64,000 nt of DNA from Varanus komodoensis (lineage: Eukaryota; Chordata; Lepidosauria; Squamata; Varanidae). The position numbers and the translations under genes are program-made. Each line of letters begins with the position of its first letter. The stretch's first letter is position 1. The notes under the pieces are model-generated. The model was not told the DNA's origin and did no database searches. It was given only the letters and a program-made list of their open reading frames with translations. This document shows positions 10,076 to 21,200 of the stretch, piece by piece. Location of the stretch: the NCBI RefSeq assembly GCF_004798865.1, contig NW_025335587.1:1510542-1574541 (forward strand), read 5' to 3'.

Positions 10076-10737
10076 AGTCTTAGTCAGATGTTTTACCAGA
10101 CAGTAGGAGGTCTACCACTGACCCATGCCACCTTCCAAAGGCCAATTCACATGAAGTCCTTGGCTATAAATACTGTATGTGCAAAAGAAGAGCACACCCT
10201 TAAAACCTCACTCAGATACAAAATTCTCGTCACTGATTGTGTGAACTGACCTTGGCTTCAGCTTAACCTATTGCTAATGATAAAGATGTCAAAGTAAAAA
10301 TGACTGCAAAACTTAACAGGCTTACAATTCAAGACAAAGACCACTATTGACTATTTTATAATCCTTATTCATAGCACAATCACATTAGATTTCAACATCT
10401 GAGGCACATAATATAGAGCTGGACCAAAATGGAAGCTATTGTCAGCTGTGAAAAATGCTCACACCCTTTGGGTTTTGAGAGGGATGTGAAAAAAATTGCC
10501 CTCACTTTGAATTGGCTTTAGTAAATTTGTGAGGCAGGACACATCTGATTCACTCTGCCCATTCAGTGTGAAGATAGAAAATAGCTTCCTCACTATGAAT
10601 TGGCTTCCTGTACTTGTAATGCAATTAGATGTTCTTAGTGGCAGAGATCAATCATTGCTGGGGGAGAAAGGAACAGCATGAAAATAGCAGACAAGATAAA
10701 TGCCAGTGGCAAAAAGGCAGCATAATAGGCAACTTAG
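10076..10737. other. Unassigned DNA with a 19-bp direct repeat
   Basis: CCTCACTTTGAATTGGCTT at 10499-10517 recurs with one mismatch at 10588-10606, an offset of 89 bases. No gene or known repeat is seen. Confidence 0.5.
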
Positions 10738-10812
10738 AAACACAGAAACATAGTGAGTTAGATGGGGCCTCCCAGGCCATCTAGTCTGACCTCCGGCACC
10801 AGCCGGCTCCAC

Positions 10813-11439
10813 TCACGACATGTCCACCATGTGGACGTCCAGCCTATCCTTGAACACCCGCACCGATGGGGCCTCAACGACCTCTCGTGGAAGCCCATTC
10901 CACACCCTCGGGGTCCTGACTGTCAGGAAGTGCTTCCTGGAATCCAAATGGAACCTTGGTTCCCTGAGCTCTGCTCCATTGGGGCGCATCCTGCCTTTCT
11001 CTGCAGGGGAGAATAGGTCTCTACCCATCTCCATGTGACATCCCCTCACATACCTGCATGTTGCCAGCATATCCCCTCTAACTCTCCTCCAGGCTGAAGA
11101 GACCCAGTTCCCTCAGTCTCGTCTCATACGGTATCCCCTGCAAACCGGCCACCAACCTTGTGGCCCTACGCTGCACTGACTCCAACCTGGCTATATCCTT
11201 TCTGTAATGAGGGGCCCAAAACTGAACACAATACTCCAATTGCGGACGCACCAGAGTCGTGTAGAGTGGTAGTAATACCTCTCTTGATGTAGAAGCCACA
11301 CTTTTGGCTATGCAACCAAGGGTGACATTCGCCCTCTTGACCACCGCATCACACTGCTGACTCATGTTTAGCCTGCAGTCAACCAGTACCCCGAGGTCCC
11401 TTTCACAAGTGCTGCTCTCCAGCCACTTGTCACCTAACC
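10813..11439 (-). pseudogene. CR1 ORF2 C-terminal part
   Basis: Downstream of the gap the minus strand reads [20 protein letters not shown], then [40 protein letters not shown] and [20 protein letters not shown], ending FSLEES near 11078. The following block [35 protein letters not shown] and VWNGLPREVVEAPSVRVFKD is in another frame, so a short deletion lies at the junction. These are the thumb and C-terminal blocks of CR1. Confidence 0.9.
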
Positions 11440-11539
11440 NNNNNNNNNNNNNNNNNNNNNNNNNNNNNNNNNNNNNNNNNNNNNNNNNNNNNNNNNNNNN
11501 NNNNNNNNNNNNNNNNNNNNNNNNNNNNNNNNNNNNNNN
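11440..11539. other. Assembly gap (100 N)
   Basis: Exactly 100 N, a common placeholder length for a gap of unknown size. On the flanks the CR1 frame goes from [10 protein letters not shown] to [15 protein letters not shown]. In CR1 proteins about 40 residues separate these blocks, so the true missing DNA is probably around 120-130 bases. Confidence 0.97.
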
Positions 11540-11751
11540 GGATCTGGAGTACCTGCTCCTCAGTTGTGGCCACTGCTCCAGTTTTAGTGTCGTCTGCGAA
11601 TTTGATCAGCAGACTGTTCACCCCTTCTTCCATGTCGTTAATGAAAAGATTAAACAGGATCGGCCCCAGGACAGAGCCCGGGGGACACCGCTTGTTACTG
11701 GCCACCATCCCGATGATTCCCCGCTAATGGTTACCTTCTGCTTTCGGTCAG
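11540..11751 (-). pseudogene. CR1 reverse transcriptase, catalytic FADD part
   Basis: After the frame change the minus strand reads [18 protein letters not shown] second one-base loss near 11683 is followed by [20 protein letters not shown] and [24 protein letters not shown] is the CR1 form of the YxDD active site with both aspartates kept. The segment runs into the assembly gap at 11539. Confidence 0.9.
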
Positions 11752-12309
11752 TCAACCATGCCTAATCCACCGGTCAGTGCTTTGGTGTATCCCAAAACTC
11801 CTCAGTTTCTCCACCAGGATATCATGGGGCACTTTGTCAAAGGCCTTGCTGAAATCCAGATAAACCACATCCACTGCATCCCCTCCATCTCGCCATCTCA
11901 AAACATTGTCATAGAATTCTACAAGGTTTGTCTGGCAGGACCTGTTTTTGCGGAAGCCGTGTTGTGTGGCCCTCAGCCTCCCTTCCCTATCTAGCATCAC
12001 TAGATCTCTCTCTATTATGAGCCTTTCCATTGTTTTTCCTGCAATGGACGTAAGGCTAACCAGTCTATAATTCCCCATGCCCTTTCTACTACCCTTTTTG
12101 AAAATTGGGACCACTGATGCCACCCTCCAGTCCTCGGGAACTTCACCTGTTCTCCACGAGGTCTCAAAAATGGAGGCCAGCAGGCATGAGAGAACCCCTG
12201 CCAACTCTCTAAGTACTCTCAGGTGTAACCCGTCAGGGCCTGGCGCCTTTGTAATGTCCAATGCCCTGAGGAGCCCCTTGACTTCTTCAGGGGTCCCTGA
12301 ATCTGTAAT
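11752..12309 (-). pseudogene. CR1 reverse transcriptase, N-terminal part
   Basis: The frame reads TDSGTPEEVKGLLRALDITK, then APGPDGLHLRVLRELAG, SWRTGEVPEDWRVASVVPIF, KKG, NYRLVSLTS, QHGFRKNRSCQTNLVEFYD and finally VVYLDFSKAFDKVPHDIL. These are the fingers and palm blocks of CR1 reverse transcriptase, including the first catalytic aspartate in YLDFSKAFD. In full elements the enzyme copies its own RNA at nicked chromosomal DNA. The frame stops at RWIRHG near 11752, where one missing base throws WLTDRKQK out of frame. The usual proline in NYRPVSLT is leucine here. Confidence 0.92.
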
Positions 12310-12316
12310 GGGTCTG

Positions 12317-13105
12317 TGAGTGAATAGTCAGTGCAAACCTAGCATACACTATTTGCAAATTTTTATAGGCCACTGCATTATTCTTTGGCTTTGATTTAAA
12401 CTGGATAACTTAGTTGAAAACGTCATAGTCAATTTTCACTGAGGACTGGAAGACTTGTCACATTTAATATTGGCATGTGGAAGTCTGCACTCCATTGGAC
12501 ATGTCTCCTAATTTCATCCATTTGACATAATAAGTGTCATCATTAAAACAATTGTTGTTTAAGTAAAAAGAAAACAGAGGAAAGAACAATCCAAGTAAGC
12601 CTGTGCTAAGCCCATAATTTTACTTCAGAAGTGCTGGAACAATTGTGTGAAGAAGCTCAAGTGTTGCTTTGCTGAGTGTGTTGCGTGACCAGCACTTCCT
12701 CATCAAGTCTCCATAGGTTGCACTGACCTTGGCAACATCTACAGGGGCATATTTTCACACAGTTGAACTGCAGTGTTCTTGAACAAATCCCCAAGGGTTT
12801 CTAGGCAAGTAGGATTTTCTCCACTATCTGACAAGTATGCTCTTCACTTTCCCTATATTTTATTTATCAATCATTTACTGAGGCCGTTGCAAATAAAATA
12901 TTCTCTATGCTTGACTTCTTTAGTATAGCTTTTAAGGTATTGATGCAAGTACAGGACTTCCTTCCATGTGTGCACAAGTTGTCTATTGTTTTAAGTGTCT
13001 CCTGCCCAGATAGTATAGAACTGCCAAAATTAATTTGCTTGGGATGAATTTTGTTTTTGTTAGTCAGATTGCAAAACAGGCAATTTCTTTATTCATTTAA
13101 AAGGT
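12317..13105. other. Unassigned DNA
   Basis: About 0.8 kb with no gene or repeat recognised. The CR1 truncation point at about 12316 shows no evident target duplication, as is usual for CR1. Confidence 0.5.
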
Positions 13106-13203
13106 GTTAACACCACAATCCAGTGCATGCCTAGTCAAAAATAAAAATTCGGTGAGGGTTACTCCCAGATTGATTGTATATAGAATTGGCACCTATAACT
13201 TAG
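13106..13203. mobile_element. Short palindromic MITE (CAATCC ends), decayed
   Basis: The left end ACAATCCAGTGCATGCCTAG and the right end reversed, GCCAATTCTATATACAA, resemble the CAATCCTATGCA inverted ends of a short reptile interspersed repeat. The interior GGGTTACTCCCAG also fits that repeat. It is non-coding. A second possible member lies at 63371-63470. Confidence 0.5.
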
Positions 13204-13215
13204 ACCTTTTGGTGT

Positions 13216-13416
13216 TTGATGATGATTTATTCCATTTCTATACTGGAATAAATATATATTGGATTTGGAATTATATTTGGAATTATTTTTGGAATAAATA
13301 TATATTGGTGAATATATTGGAATAAATATATATTGGTGAATATATTGGAATAAATATATATTGTATTGGATAGAAATGGATTTATTCCATTTCCATACTG
13401 GAATAAATCAGTATCT
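13216..13416. repeat. AT-rich minisatellite framed by hairpins
   Basis: A 28-base unit beginning GGAATAAATATATATTGG occurs at 13291-13318, identically at 13319-13346, and partly at 13347-13367. It is bracketed by two near-identical hairpins, each TTTATTCC then 11 bases then GGAATAAA (13226-13252 and 13381-13407). The whole block is built from variants of GGAATAAATATA, which suggests expansion of a single palindromic seed. A 90-codon frame through it is an artefact. Confidence 0.9.
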
Positions 13417-14639
13417 ATATATTTAGCTACTTGAATCCTGGGAGGGTTGGTTGATATGACTTGGGCAAATGTCTTGATCCAAGGGTAACTTGCTGACAAA
13501 TTCTCACTAATGAAGTTTATGTCTTTTTAAGTTTATCAGACTTGCATCCTGCTTCCGCCAAGCGACTATGCACATTCAGAGCTCAGAAGAACCCTAGGAA
13601 GCAAATTAGGTGGAAAGATTATGCTCTCATTCGAACCACAGTATATTGGATCAGCAACAAGGCCAGCTTCTCACCCTATTTCATTGCTTCAAAAGTACCA
13701 CAAGCTCAAGCTGAAAGCTAGTCTATGCAACAGTGGGACAATGCACATTACAATGCATGCACTGATGTAACAACTGGTTAACAAAGATGCAGTCAGAATT
13801 CAAATGTTCTTGCTAACAGGGAAATATTGGAACTTTTATGTTATTTCACCACCTTCACTTTTTGTAACTTGGCTATAAATTACTCAGTGGAAATACATTC
13901 ATTATCTTCAATTTCATCTTTAAAATGGAAAACCCCATTAAAACTTTTCCCTACTGTGTGCAGTTTGTTTTTTTTTAAGTGGGAAATATTCAACTAATAA
14001 AATTATTTTAGCAATAATGAAATGTTTTGTAGAACATGTTTTCACTACATTACCTTCAAATTGAAAATACAATGACTATTTCCATAATTGTTCCCTATGA
14101 AACATATCTAAACAAGAGCAAATGCACATGAAGCTTTGAATGGGAAAACTAGAAGCATCAGTTTATGCCTAGAGCTAAAATTATTTGCAGGATGGTCCAA
14201 TGGGTGTCTGGAAGTGGACTGTCACCTGTCTGATCTTTGTGCTCTATTCTTCATGTTTCCTGACTCTCCTTCCTTTTATGACCTCTGAGCAGGGCTAGCT
14301 CCAGGCTTTTTTGGGGCCTGGTGAACAGAATATAAGAACTGAGCCCACCCCTGCTATAATTCAGTTATAGAGGCTGATGACCCAGATTCTGATTCAAGGG
14401 CCAACCTAACCTAGAGCTATATAAGATTTGAAGGATCCAGTTCTCCAAGCATGAGCAGCAATACTAATGAAGCATCTCAATGCCAATGACAAAGCATCAC
14501 CACACAAGTGAGCTAAGCAACTGTGTGAGAAGGCAAGTGCAACTGACCATACTAGAGGCTCCATGTCTATGTACACCTGTTCCTGTGGAACTTGGGCAGA
14601 GGAGGGCACTGCTTGAGAGATCCTGTGGGCAGATGAACC
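13417..14639. other. Unassigned DNA
   Basis: No gene recognised. The stretch near 14290-14420 (CAGGGCTAGCTCCAGGC .. GGGGCC) has the feel of an old repeat but cannot be named. Confidence 0.4.
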
Positions 14640-14698
14640 AAATACTGGACTATGGACCACAGGTCTGATCAAGCATGGGTTCTCTTATGTTCTTTATC
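14640..14698 (+). mobile_element. CR1 3'-terminal fragment
   Basis: ATACTGGACTATGGACCACA followed by GGTCTGATCAAGCATGGG and CTTATGTTCTT matches the end of many CR1 copies (GCTGGACTAGATGGACC .. GGTCTGATCCAGCA .. CTTATGTTCTT). The preceding kilobase is not recognisable CR1, so this is a very short insertion or the surviving end of a decayed one. Confidence 0.6.
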
Positions 14699-16275
14699 AA
14701 AGGACATAGTGTGGGCATAGAATTCACAGGTGAAATGCCAAAGCTAGTAGAATCATACGATTCCTTTAGAATCTTTCATTTCTTATGGGATCAAAATTAT
14801 TCCTGGGAACATTGGTTGCTGTCTATGTGGCCACAAACACAATGTTCTTGACCCACTGTGGTTGGTAAGCCCCATTATTACCCAAATTATGCCCCTTTCA
14901 GAGAAGCTGTCACCACCAAATCCAACACAAGTCTCTCTCACATACACACAGAGACAGTACAGGCTGGTTGTGGTGGTAATAGGAATGGCTGAATCTCATT
15001 GTGTTCTACCCTCCTCAGTGACCCAAGTGAAGCAGATGTGAAGGCCAATTCCTCTTGCCTCCATCAACATGCTGCACCCCCCCCCCCCAATAAGCTGGAT
15101 CTGTGAACAACACAAAGAAGGTCTAAGTTGGCATGAAGATTCAGGGGTCTTGCTTGCCCATGCATTAGTGGGAATGATGGGAGGTCTGAAGGACTTGAGA
15201 CATCTTGACTTAATAGTTGACCTCCCTGGGGGATGCTTCTGTAATGCTGGGCATATCTGTGCATATGTAGCCCTTTTGATTTATGGTGTTTAATGGTATT
15301 TCAATATACATCATACTTAGTAAGGGCACAGAATCATTACTGGTGTGTTCCTTAATGATGTTTGTATTGATGGCTTCAGTGCTGTATGGATACAGAAGCA
15401 ATTTCTGGTTAGCTTCCCATGGACAGGAATGTGCTTGGATCACCAGACCATTGTCCTGCCTCCAGCATGCTTTCCATTCCTACATCTTACTTACACATGA
15501 CTTTCGCTATACTGTGTACCTGCTTTCACTGTGCAGTTGAGCTTTCATGAGTTGTTGCATCTGTGAAACATTCTGAGTCATTTCTTCAGTTAGCCACCTA
15601 ATTTGCAGAACCACAGTTGTGTAATCTGATCTTATCAATGCTTTTCTTTTACAGCATGCCTTACTGTAGTGAAGGCATTAGTTCCATTAGCATAAAATGG
15701 TATTAAGAAAGATTTAAATATGATTAAACAAGCTTATATCCAGGTACTTTAGCTCAACTGGACTGTACACAGCTGGCAGAAGATTAATGAGCTCATAAGT
15801 GAAATTCCCCCTTGACCACTATTAGATGCTTGCAAGTACGGTCCAAGTTTTTGTGGGCTCCAAAGATGTGGCCATTATCATCAACCATCTGATGAAGTTC
15901 TGTACTGCAGTAAGTGTGGTATCTGTTAGGAATCCACCCCCCCCATATGCACATGATTAATTTCTAAAGCCAGCATTGCTGGCAGTAATGTATTCAAAGC
16001 TATTTCGCCAAGACATGAACTGCTGCCAAATTTGGCTCCAACTGAATGTATGTAACTAAAGTTATGACACTTGCTGTCTAAGCTGGTCAGCAAAGCTGTA
16101 GCAGTGAAGTCTTTTTTCTAAGGGCCCAAACTTAATTTAAATTAAGGACAGTTCCTCAATAGAAAGCAACTAGCTCGATCAAAGTGAGAGTGAGTGAGTG
16201 AGTGTTAGTCTGAAAGTAATAAGGCATTTCAAAGATTCTTCTTTTTAGTTTGTGTGGGGGGGAGGTCTATGCAAA
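14699..16275. other. Unassigned DNA with simple repeats
   Basis: No gene recognised. It contains a 12-base C run at 15077-15088, a C run near 15937, and a (GAGT)n tract at about 16183-16204. Confidence 0.5.
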
Positions 16276-16592
16276 CTACAGAATCATAGAAGAGTAGAGT
16301 TCAAAGGGGGCAGGAGGCCATTGAGTCCACCCCCCTGCTCAGTGCAGGGCTCCAAGTTAAACCATCGCTCTCAGATGGCTGCCCAGTTGCATCTTGAATG
16401 CCTCTAGTGTGGGAGAAACCACAACCTCTCCAGGTAAATTGGTTCCATTGTTGTACTGCTCAGAAAGTTCTTCCTGATGTTCAGCTGGAACCTGGCTTCC
16501 TGTAACTTGAGACCATTATTCCATGTCCTGCACTCTGGTGTGATCGAGAAGAGATCCTGTTTTTCCTCTTTGTGACAGCCTTCCAAGTACAG
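16276..16592 (-). mobile_element. CR1 LINE 3' end, separated from its 5' part
   Basis: On the minus strand this ends in the CR1 terminus (CTCTTCTATGATTCTGT region near 16278-16296). It encodes, in a decayed frame, CHKEEKQDLFSITPECRTWN, KLQEARFQLNIRKNFLS and a remnant of the WNxLP block. It is distinct from the copy at 10.7 kb: the product resembles KEEKQDLF..PEC forms rather than EMGRDLFSPAE. The matching upstream reverse-transcriptase part lies at 17144-17800. Confidence 0.85.
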
Positions 16593-17143
16593 AGGTACCT
16601 TGGCTCATGAGCATAATCCATTCCAGGACTCTGGTTGTGACCCAAATTGGTCGTGAGCCAAGTTAAATTTCCCCATAAGGTTCAATGTAAATAAGGTTAA
16701 TCTTTTCTGTAGCTATTTTTCTAATCAGAAAAATGTGAAGCAAAGTGACAAAGAACAACAAAGATCGTGGCCATTTCCACCCCCCCCTCCTCGCACCTGT
16801 CATCCTGGAGTGCTCAGGGGTGGGGGGGGGAGACGGTGGGATCGCAGGTGTGCTGGGGAGGGAGAGATGGGCACAAACACAGGCATGCTGTGGAGGAGAG
16901 AGAGACAGGTGCAAATACGGACACACTGAGGGAGAGAGAGATGGGCGCAAACATGGGTGTGCTGTGGGGGGAGATGGTCAAGATCGCTGTTGTGCTCCTG
17001 CAGGAAAAATGGACGTGATCGCGGCCATCTCTCCCTCCCCCACCTGTCCCCAGCACGATTGCAGCTATCGCCCCACTCAGGGAGGGGAGAGTGGGGAGAT
17101 GGTCACAGTCGGGCCGCCACCCAATGCGGAGTTCATAACCTAA
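16593..17143. mobile_element. GC-rich insert in a CR1, DNA-transposon-like end
   Basis: This 550-base block separates two parts of one CR1. Its left end, CAGAGGTACCTTGGCTCATG, follows a TA dinucleotide and resembles the terminal repeat of a vertebrate DNA element with CAGAGGTACCTCGG ends. GTCGTGAGCCAAG lies just inside as a partial inverted echo. The right end lacks the matching terminus, so the insert may be truncated or may have deleted into the CR1. The interior is GC-rich with a minisatellite, unlike the AT-rich surroundings. Long frames on both strands (about 130 codons each) reflect low stop-codon density, not genes. Confidence 0.5.
16848..16980. repeat. GC-rich minisatellite, ~36-bp unit
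   Basis: Imperfect units of 35-38 bases begin GTGTGCTGGGGAGGG (16848), GCATGCTGTGGAGGAG (16883), ACACACTGAGGGAGAG (16921) and GTGTGCTGTGGGGGG (16957). Each full unit continues with GAGATGGGCGCAAACA or a variant. A separate direct repeat in the same insert pairs GATCGTGGCCATTTCC (about 16763) with GATCGCGGCCATCTCT (about 17017). Confidence 0.85.
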
Positions 17144-17800
17144 TTGGGCACTGGGTCCAGGACTGAACCCTGCAGTATCCCACTTGTTACCGCTTGCAAT
17201 TTGAAAAGAAGCCATTGATAAGTACTCTTTGAGTCTGATTCTGTAGCCAACTGTGGATCAACCCAATTGTTGTCCCATTTAGCCTATTTTTACTAGTTTG
17301 CTAATCAAGGTATCACGGGGCACTTCAGCTTTGATGAAGTCAAGATAGATTGTGTCCACAGCACTCCTGCATTCCATCAGGGAGGCTGTCCTATCAAAAA
17401 AATATCTAATTAGTCTCACAGGATTTGTTCTTGAGAAATCCATGCTGACTTCTAGCAATCACTCCATTGTTTTCAATGTGTATGCAAACTGCCTGCTTCA
17501 TAATTCACACCAGAATTTTCCCAGGGATTGATGTAAGACCGACTGGTCTGTAGTTCCCAGGTTGTTTTCTTCCTTTCTTGAAGACAGAGTCAACGTTAGC
17601 CTTTCTCCAGGCACCTGGCACTTTCACTGTTCTCCATGATTTCTTGAAGATAATAGACAGTGGTTCAAACAAGTTCTTCCACTAGCTGTTTTATGGCTTT
17701 GTTGGAGTTTATGGGGCCCTGGAGATTTGAACTCATTCAACCCAACTAGATGATCCTTGACCATTTGCCTACCACAATCTTGAGTTGCCATCCTGCCTAC
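17144..17800 (-). pseudogene. CR1 reverse transcriptase relic (second copy)
   Basis: Read on the minus strand, decayed CR1 blocks occur in order: SWRTVKVPGAWRKANVDSVF, KKG, GNYRPVGLTSIPGKI, SQHGFLKNKSCETN, AVDTIYLDFIKAEVPRDT, then GYRIRLKEYLSMASFQIASG and KWDTAGFSPGP just before the junction at 17143. YLDF keeps the first catalytic aspartate; several stops interrupt. The blocks that should follow ([16 protein letters not shown] and the thumb region, several hundred bases) are absent and replaced by the GC-rich insert. The copy therefore lost its catalytic core, perhaps when the insert arrived. Confidence 0.85.
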
Positions 17801-18212
17801 AGATGCCTACAAATACAATATGTGATGCACAAATAAAGTAGTAGTAGCAATAATAATATAGAACAGGTTCAATAAACCATCAAGCTTAGCAATGTTCAAG
17901 AGGAATCTGTAATAAATATAACATTTTGCAAAATAGTCTGTATCAGGCACCTGACGCTGAAGGAAAGCAACTTATGGAGCTTCATTATTTCATACAGAGG
18001 GAAGAAATCTACTATGATGGTCAACGGTTGTATATTCTTTTTTAACTACAAAAACCACATAGGAAAGCTATTATCCAAGAAGTAATTCCTAAACCATATA
18101 TTTTATGTTCTTTTTTCCAGAAGAGTAGTGTGAAGTGACACATTAAGGACTAATTTATTTATCAGTTAGCCAGTTAATATTTCAGCTTCGATAAGAAGGA
18201 ATATCAGAGTAA
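17801..18212. other. Unassigned DNA
   Basis: A short AATAATAATA-like tract lies near 17850. No gene is seen. Confidence 0.45.
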
Positions 18213-18296
18213 GATGGCACCTATAAAAACTCATCCTATAATAAATGTTAGTCTTTAAAGAGCCTGGAGATTTTGTTCAATTTATTCTGTGATAAT
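18213..18296 (+). repeat. Fragment of an interspersed repeat (TTAGTCTTTAA motif)
   Basis: CCTATAATAAATGTTAGTCT followed by TTAAAGAGCCTGGAGATTTT resembles the distal part of a common reptile repeat reading CTACAATAAATTTGTTAGTC then TTTAAGGTGCCACTGGACT. Only about 80 bases are recognisable. The element class is uncertain. Confidence 0.45.
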
Positions 18297-21200
18297 TCTA
18301 TTTGATTTCTTAAATTATGGGCTCTGCTCACTGTTCCAAAGCCACGTCTGCTCCAAACGTCTCGTTATTGAATAAAAAGTGTTAGAAATTCACACAGAGA
18401 AACTTGCAGTGTAAAGTGGCTGCACATGCTTTGGCAATAATCTTAGCATCTCTTCCCTGTGGATGTTTCTCAGTAACGGTAAGTGCAAAAAGTGCTAGCA
18501 ACTCCTAAAAGGCACAGTTAGGTAAAGAAAAAGCATCTCTGGTGTTAACGCACACAAATGATGTGTTGTGATTGGAATGTAAAGTATATTATGGGATGCA
18601 CCATGCCAGATCCTCTTGCACCCAAGAGTTTTCATTTCATGAAAGGAACAATTGAAGTTATGAACACATTTCTGTCATGACAGGCTGAGAACAGCACGTC
18701 ATAACCAATTTGTCAGGACTTTTGAGATGAATCAGACCATAACCAGATCAGCTTGCATTCGCCAAAATTTATACTTAGGTTAAATTTTCTAATTTAAAGC
18801 TGGGCAGATCTGCTGGTGATCTCTGGATCAGCTGCAGCAAGGGGTCCGGACTTCCAAGTGTCAAACAAAAGCAACAACTAAAAAGCTTTTCCATCCTAAA
18901 TGAAACTGCTGAAAAAGCACTCTTGGGAGAATACCAGGAGGAGATTTTGATGTGAAAGGTCTTGAGCATCTGGTTGAGGATAGGCACAGAAGTTTCTTTT
19001 CCTTAGCTTTTATTGTCTGTCTGTCTGCCTGATCCACTATTTTGCACCTATCACTCAGATAGGGTACTAGTTCAAAGAAAAAGTAGTAGCAGCTCATGTA
19101 AGCCTGAGGTCTACCTGTCCCTGCTACAGTGCAATTGATGCAATGCATAGCTTGACTTCCAAAGATCCAGTCATCTCCGTTTTTACTACTTTTTGCCTGC
19201 CTATGTGTAACATTTGTGACTCATGGGATTTTCACTAGTGGGTGAAGTATTCCTGACAATTTTGAGCTTTTGATCTAGAAATTTTAATACATAAACCAGT
19301 ATATTCATTCTGTGTTGTATGACTTTATACCCCAAGACTAAACTGTCATGGGCAGGGACAGAGGCAAACAATCGGCAGCATGAGGAGATATTTAACAGGA
19401 CTTTCAGCCCCTTGCATCCCTCTGTAAACAAATCTGCTGGCACCTCTGTTCCTAGTCTCCTTGACAGGGAAATGCCAATGTGAGTAGGTGGAAACAAACC
19501 TAATGTAAGATCTCTGAGTAAGGTGGAAGTTAGGAATATTTGAGTAGCCCATTGTAATGTTGAGTGCACCTATTCAGGGTTCCAGCTAGTCAGCCATATC
19601 ATTTTTTTCATTCTATACTCCCTTACCCATTTTAATTTTCTATTTTAAAAGTATTTTTATTTTGTGGCCCTGAGCACACTCAGTCATCACTGTGCTTTCT
19701 TAAGAATGCCCTTCCACTAGAGCTATTTTCTAAACATTACTATTTCTAAGCTTCTTTGAAGCCTCTTAGTACCACACTTTTGTGCATAAGTACGAGTAGT
19801 GCAGTTTTGCTTAAATAAAGACCAACACAAAAATTAATGAGTTGATTATTAGTAAGTAAAACATACCTAATGCATTTAATCTAATAAAGCAGAATCCTTC
19901 CACAGATTTCACCGAGGTTCAGGTATATGCCCTCCTTTGGGGCCACAGACAATATACCGTGAGCTTCCAGATGAACTCTTTACTGGGCAACAGCCAAAGA
20001 ATTTTGCTGGGAGTGCACATAATCCACTGGCAGCTCATAACCCTCCTATGTTTCCCCACCACTTCCTTCTATCTTTATCTCCTGCAGACTATTTACACTT
20101 TTCTACATAAGGCTGTTAACGAGCTGAATCTATTTTTGGTTTCATTGCAGAATTGTGATCCCAGCTACACACAAAAAGCATTTCCTTGCCTGTTTTTCTG
20201 CCATATAACCTATAAATGGCATAATAGGGTAGCTCAAGGACACAGGAGGAAACCACATTTTCTTCCACTTTCACAATTAAATGCCACATTCCCCTGCTCT
20301 AAAAATACTTGCCAAATGTGCTGATTAGACATAGAAGTAAAACTGGAGGGTCACAATATTGTCTAAAGAACTTGCAAACCATGATGAACATGATAGATGC
20401 CTCAGGTAGGAAAGCTCCCCCTTAAGAGCAAAAGATTGAATAGCTAATGCAATTAGTAGTGGTAGGAGCCATTTGAAAGCACTCACTATCTCTGCCAACC
20501 CTGGTTTAATTACTAGTTAAATACTATTTTTCTCTTTGCTCTTCCAGTAAAATGCATAACTTCTCTTCCTCCCACTCACTGCTGTCAATATTGAAGATAA
20601 GCCCAAGGTTTGCTTGTTATGCCTGTGATAAGCGATGAAGCTGGAGCTTAAAACCACAGTCCTCCTTTGTAAAACTAGGCACCACACACAAAGAATTAGC
20701 TGCAATCCCCAATGCCAACCCCTTTAAACTCCTTTGAGTGTTCCTAGGAGAACAACTTAGATGGGTTGGCCAACACAAGTTGGCTGACTTTCCATATGGG
20801 AACAGAACAGTCAGCAATAATCTTCGCTGCCTTTTCTGTATCAGCAGAATAGAGTCAGCATGTTCACTTTGTCCATGCTCCCTTCGCTGGCATGATGCCT
20901 GGCCTTTACAACTTGCCAGTGAACCCCAACTGAAGCACCAAATAAAACCATGCAATTAAGCCACTGCTTCTGCAGTGCAGGTATCTTGCGTCGCTAATGC
21001 TCATCTTTGGTTTATTTGCAATGAGCTCATGTGCGGCAGTGAAACCTCTTGCTTGCTACCTAATATAGAGAATATGTGCTAGTTTATATAAAGCTCAGCT
21101 AACTGATTATGATTTCACAATGTGCATTTGGAAGATTCACACCTTATGTCTAGAAGTTGCCAGTACTCAGATTGATGGGCTGAACTGGTATGAGGATGAA

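Larger units (their letters stand above)
10738..12316 (-). mobile_element. CR1 LINE, 5'-truncated, with assembly gap
   Basis: Read on the minus strand this is the 3' half of a CR1 element. It starts within the reverse-transcriptase frame at about 12316, runs through the polymerase and C-terminal parts, and ends with the CR1 3' region (GGTCAGACTAGATGGCCTGG) near 10740. Three reading-frame changes are seen: near 11752, near 11683 and between 11070 and 11078. A 100-N block at 11440-11539 hides part of it. A full CR1 is several kilobases long, so only the distal part was inserted, as is usual for this family. Confidence 0.93.

Noticed and set aside
13291-13367. CRISPR-like spaced repeats
   Set aside because: The units are directly abutting with no unique spacers, and the window is vertebrate DNA.
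16745-17215. Open frames of 132-133 codons on both strands
   Set aside because: They follow from the GC-rich minisatellite and low stop density; the minus-strand one begins in CR1 coding sequence and runs into the insert.
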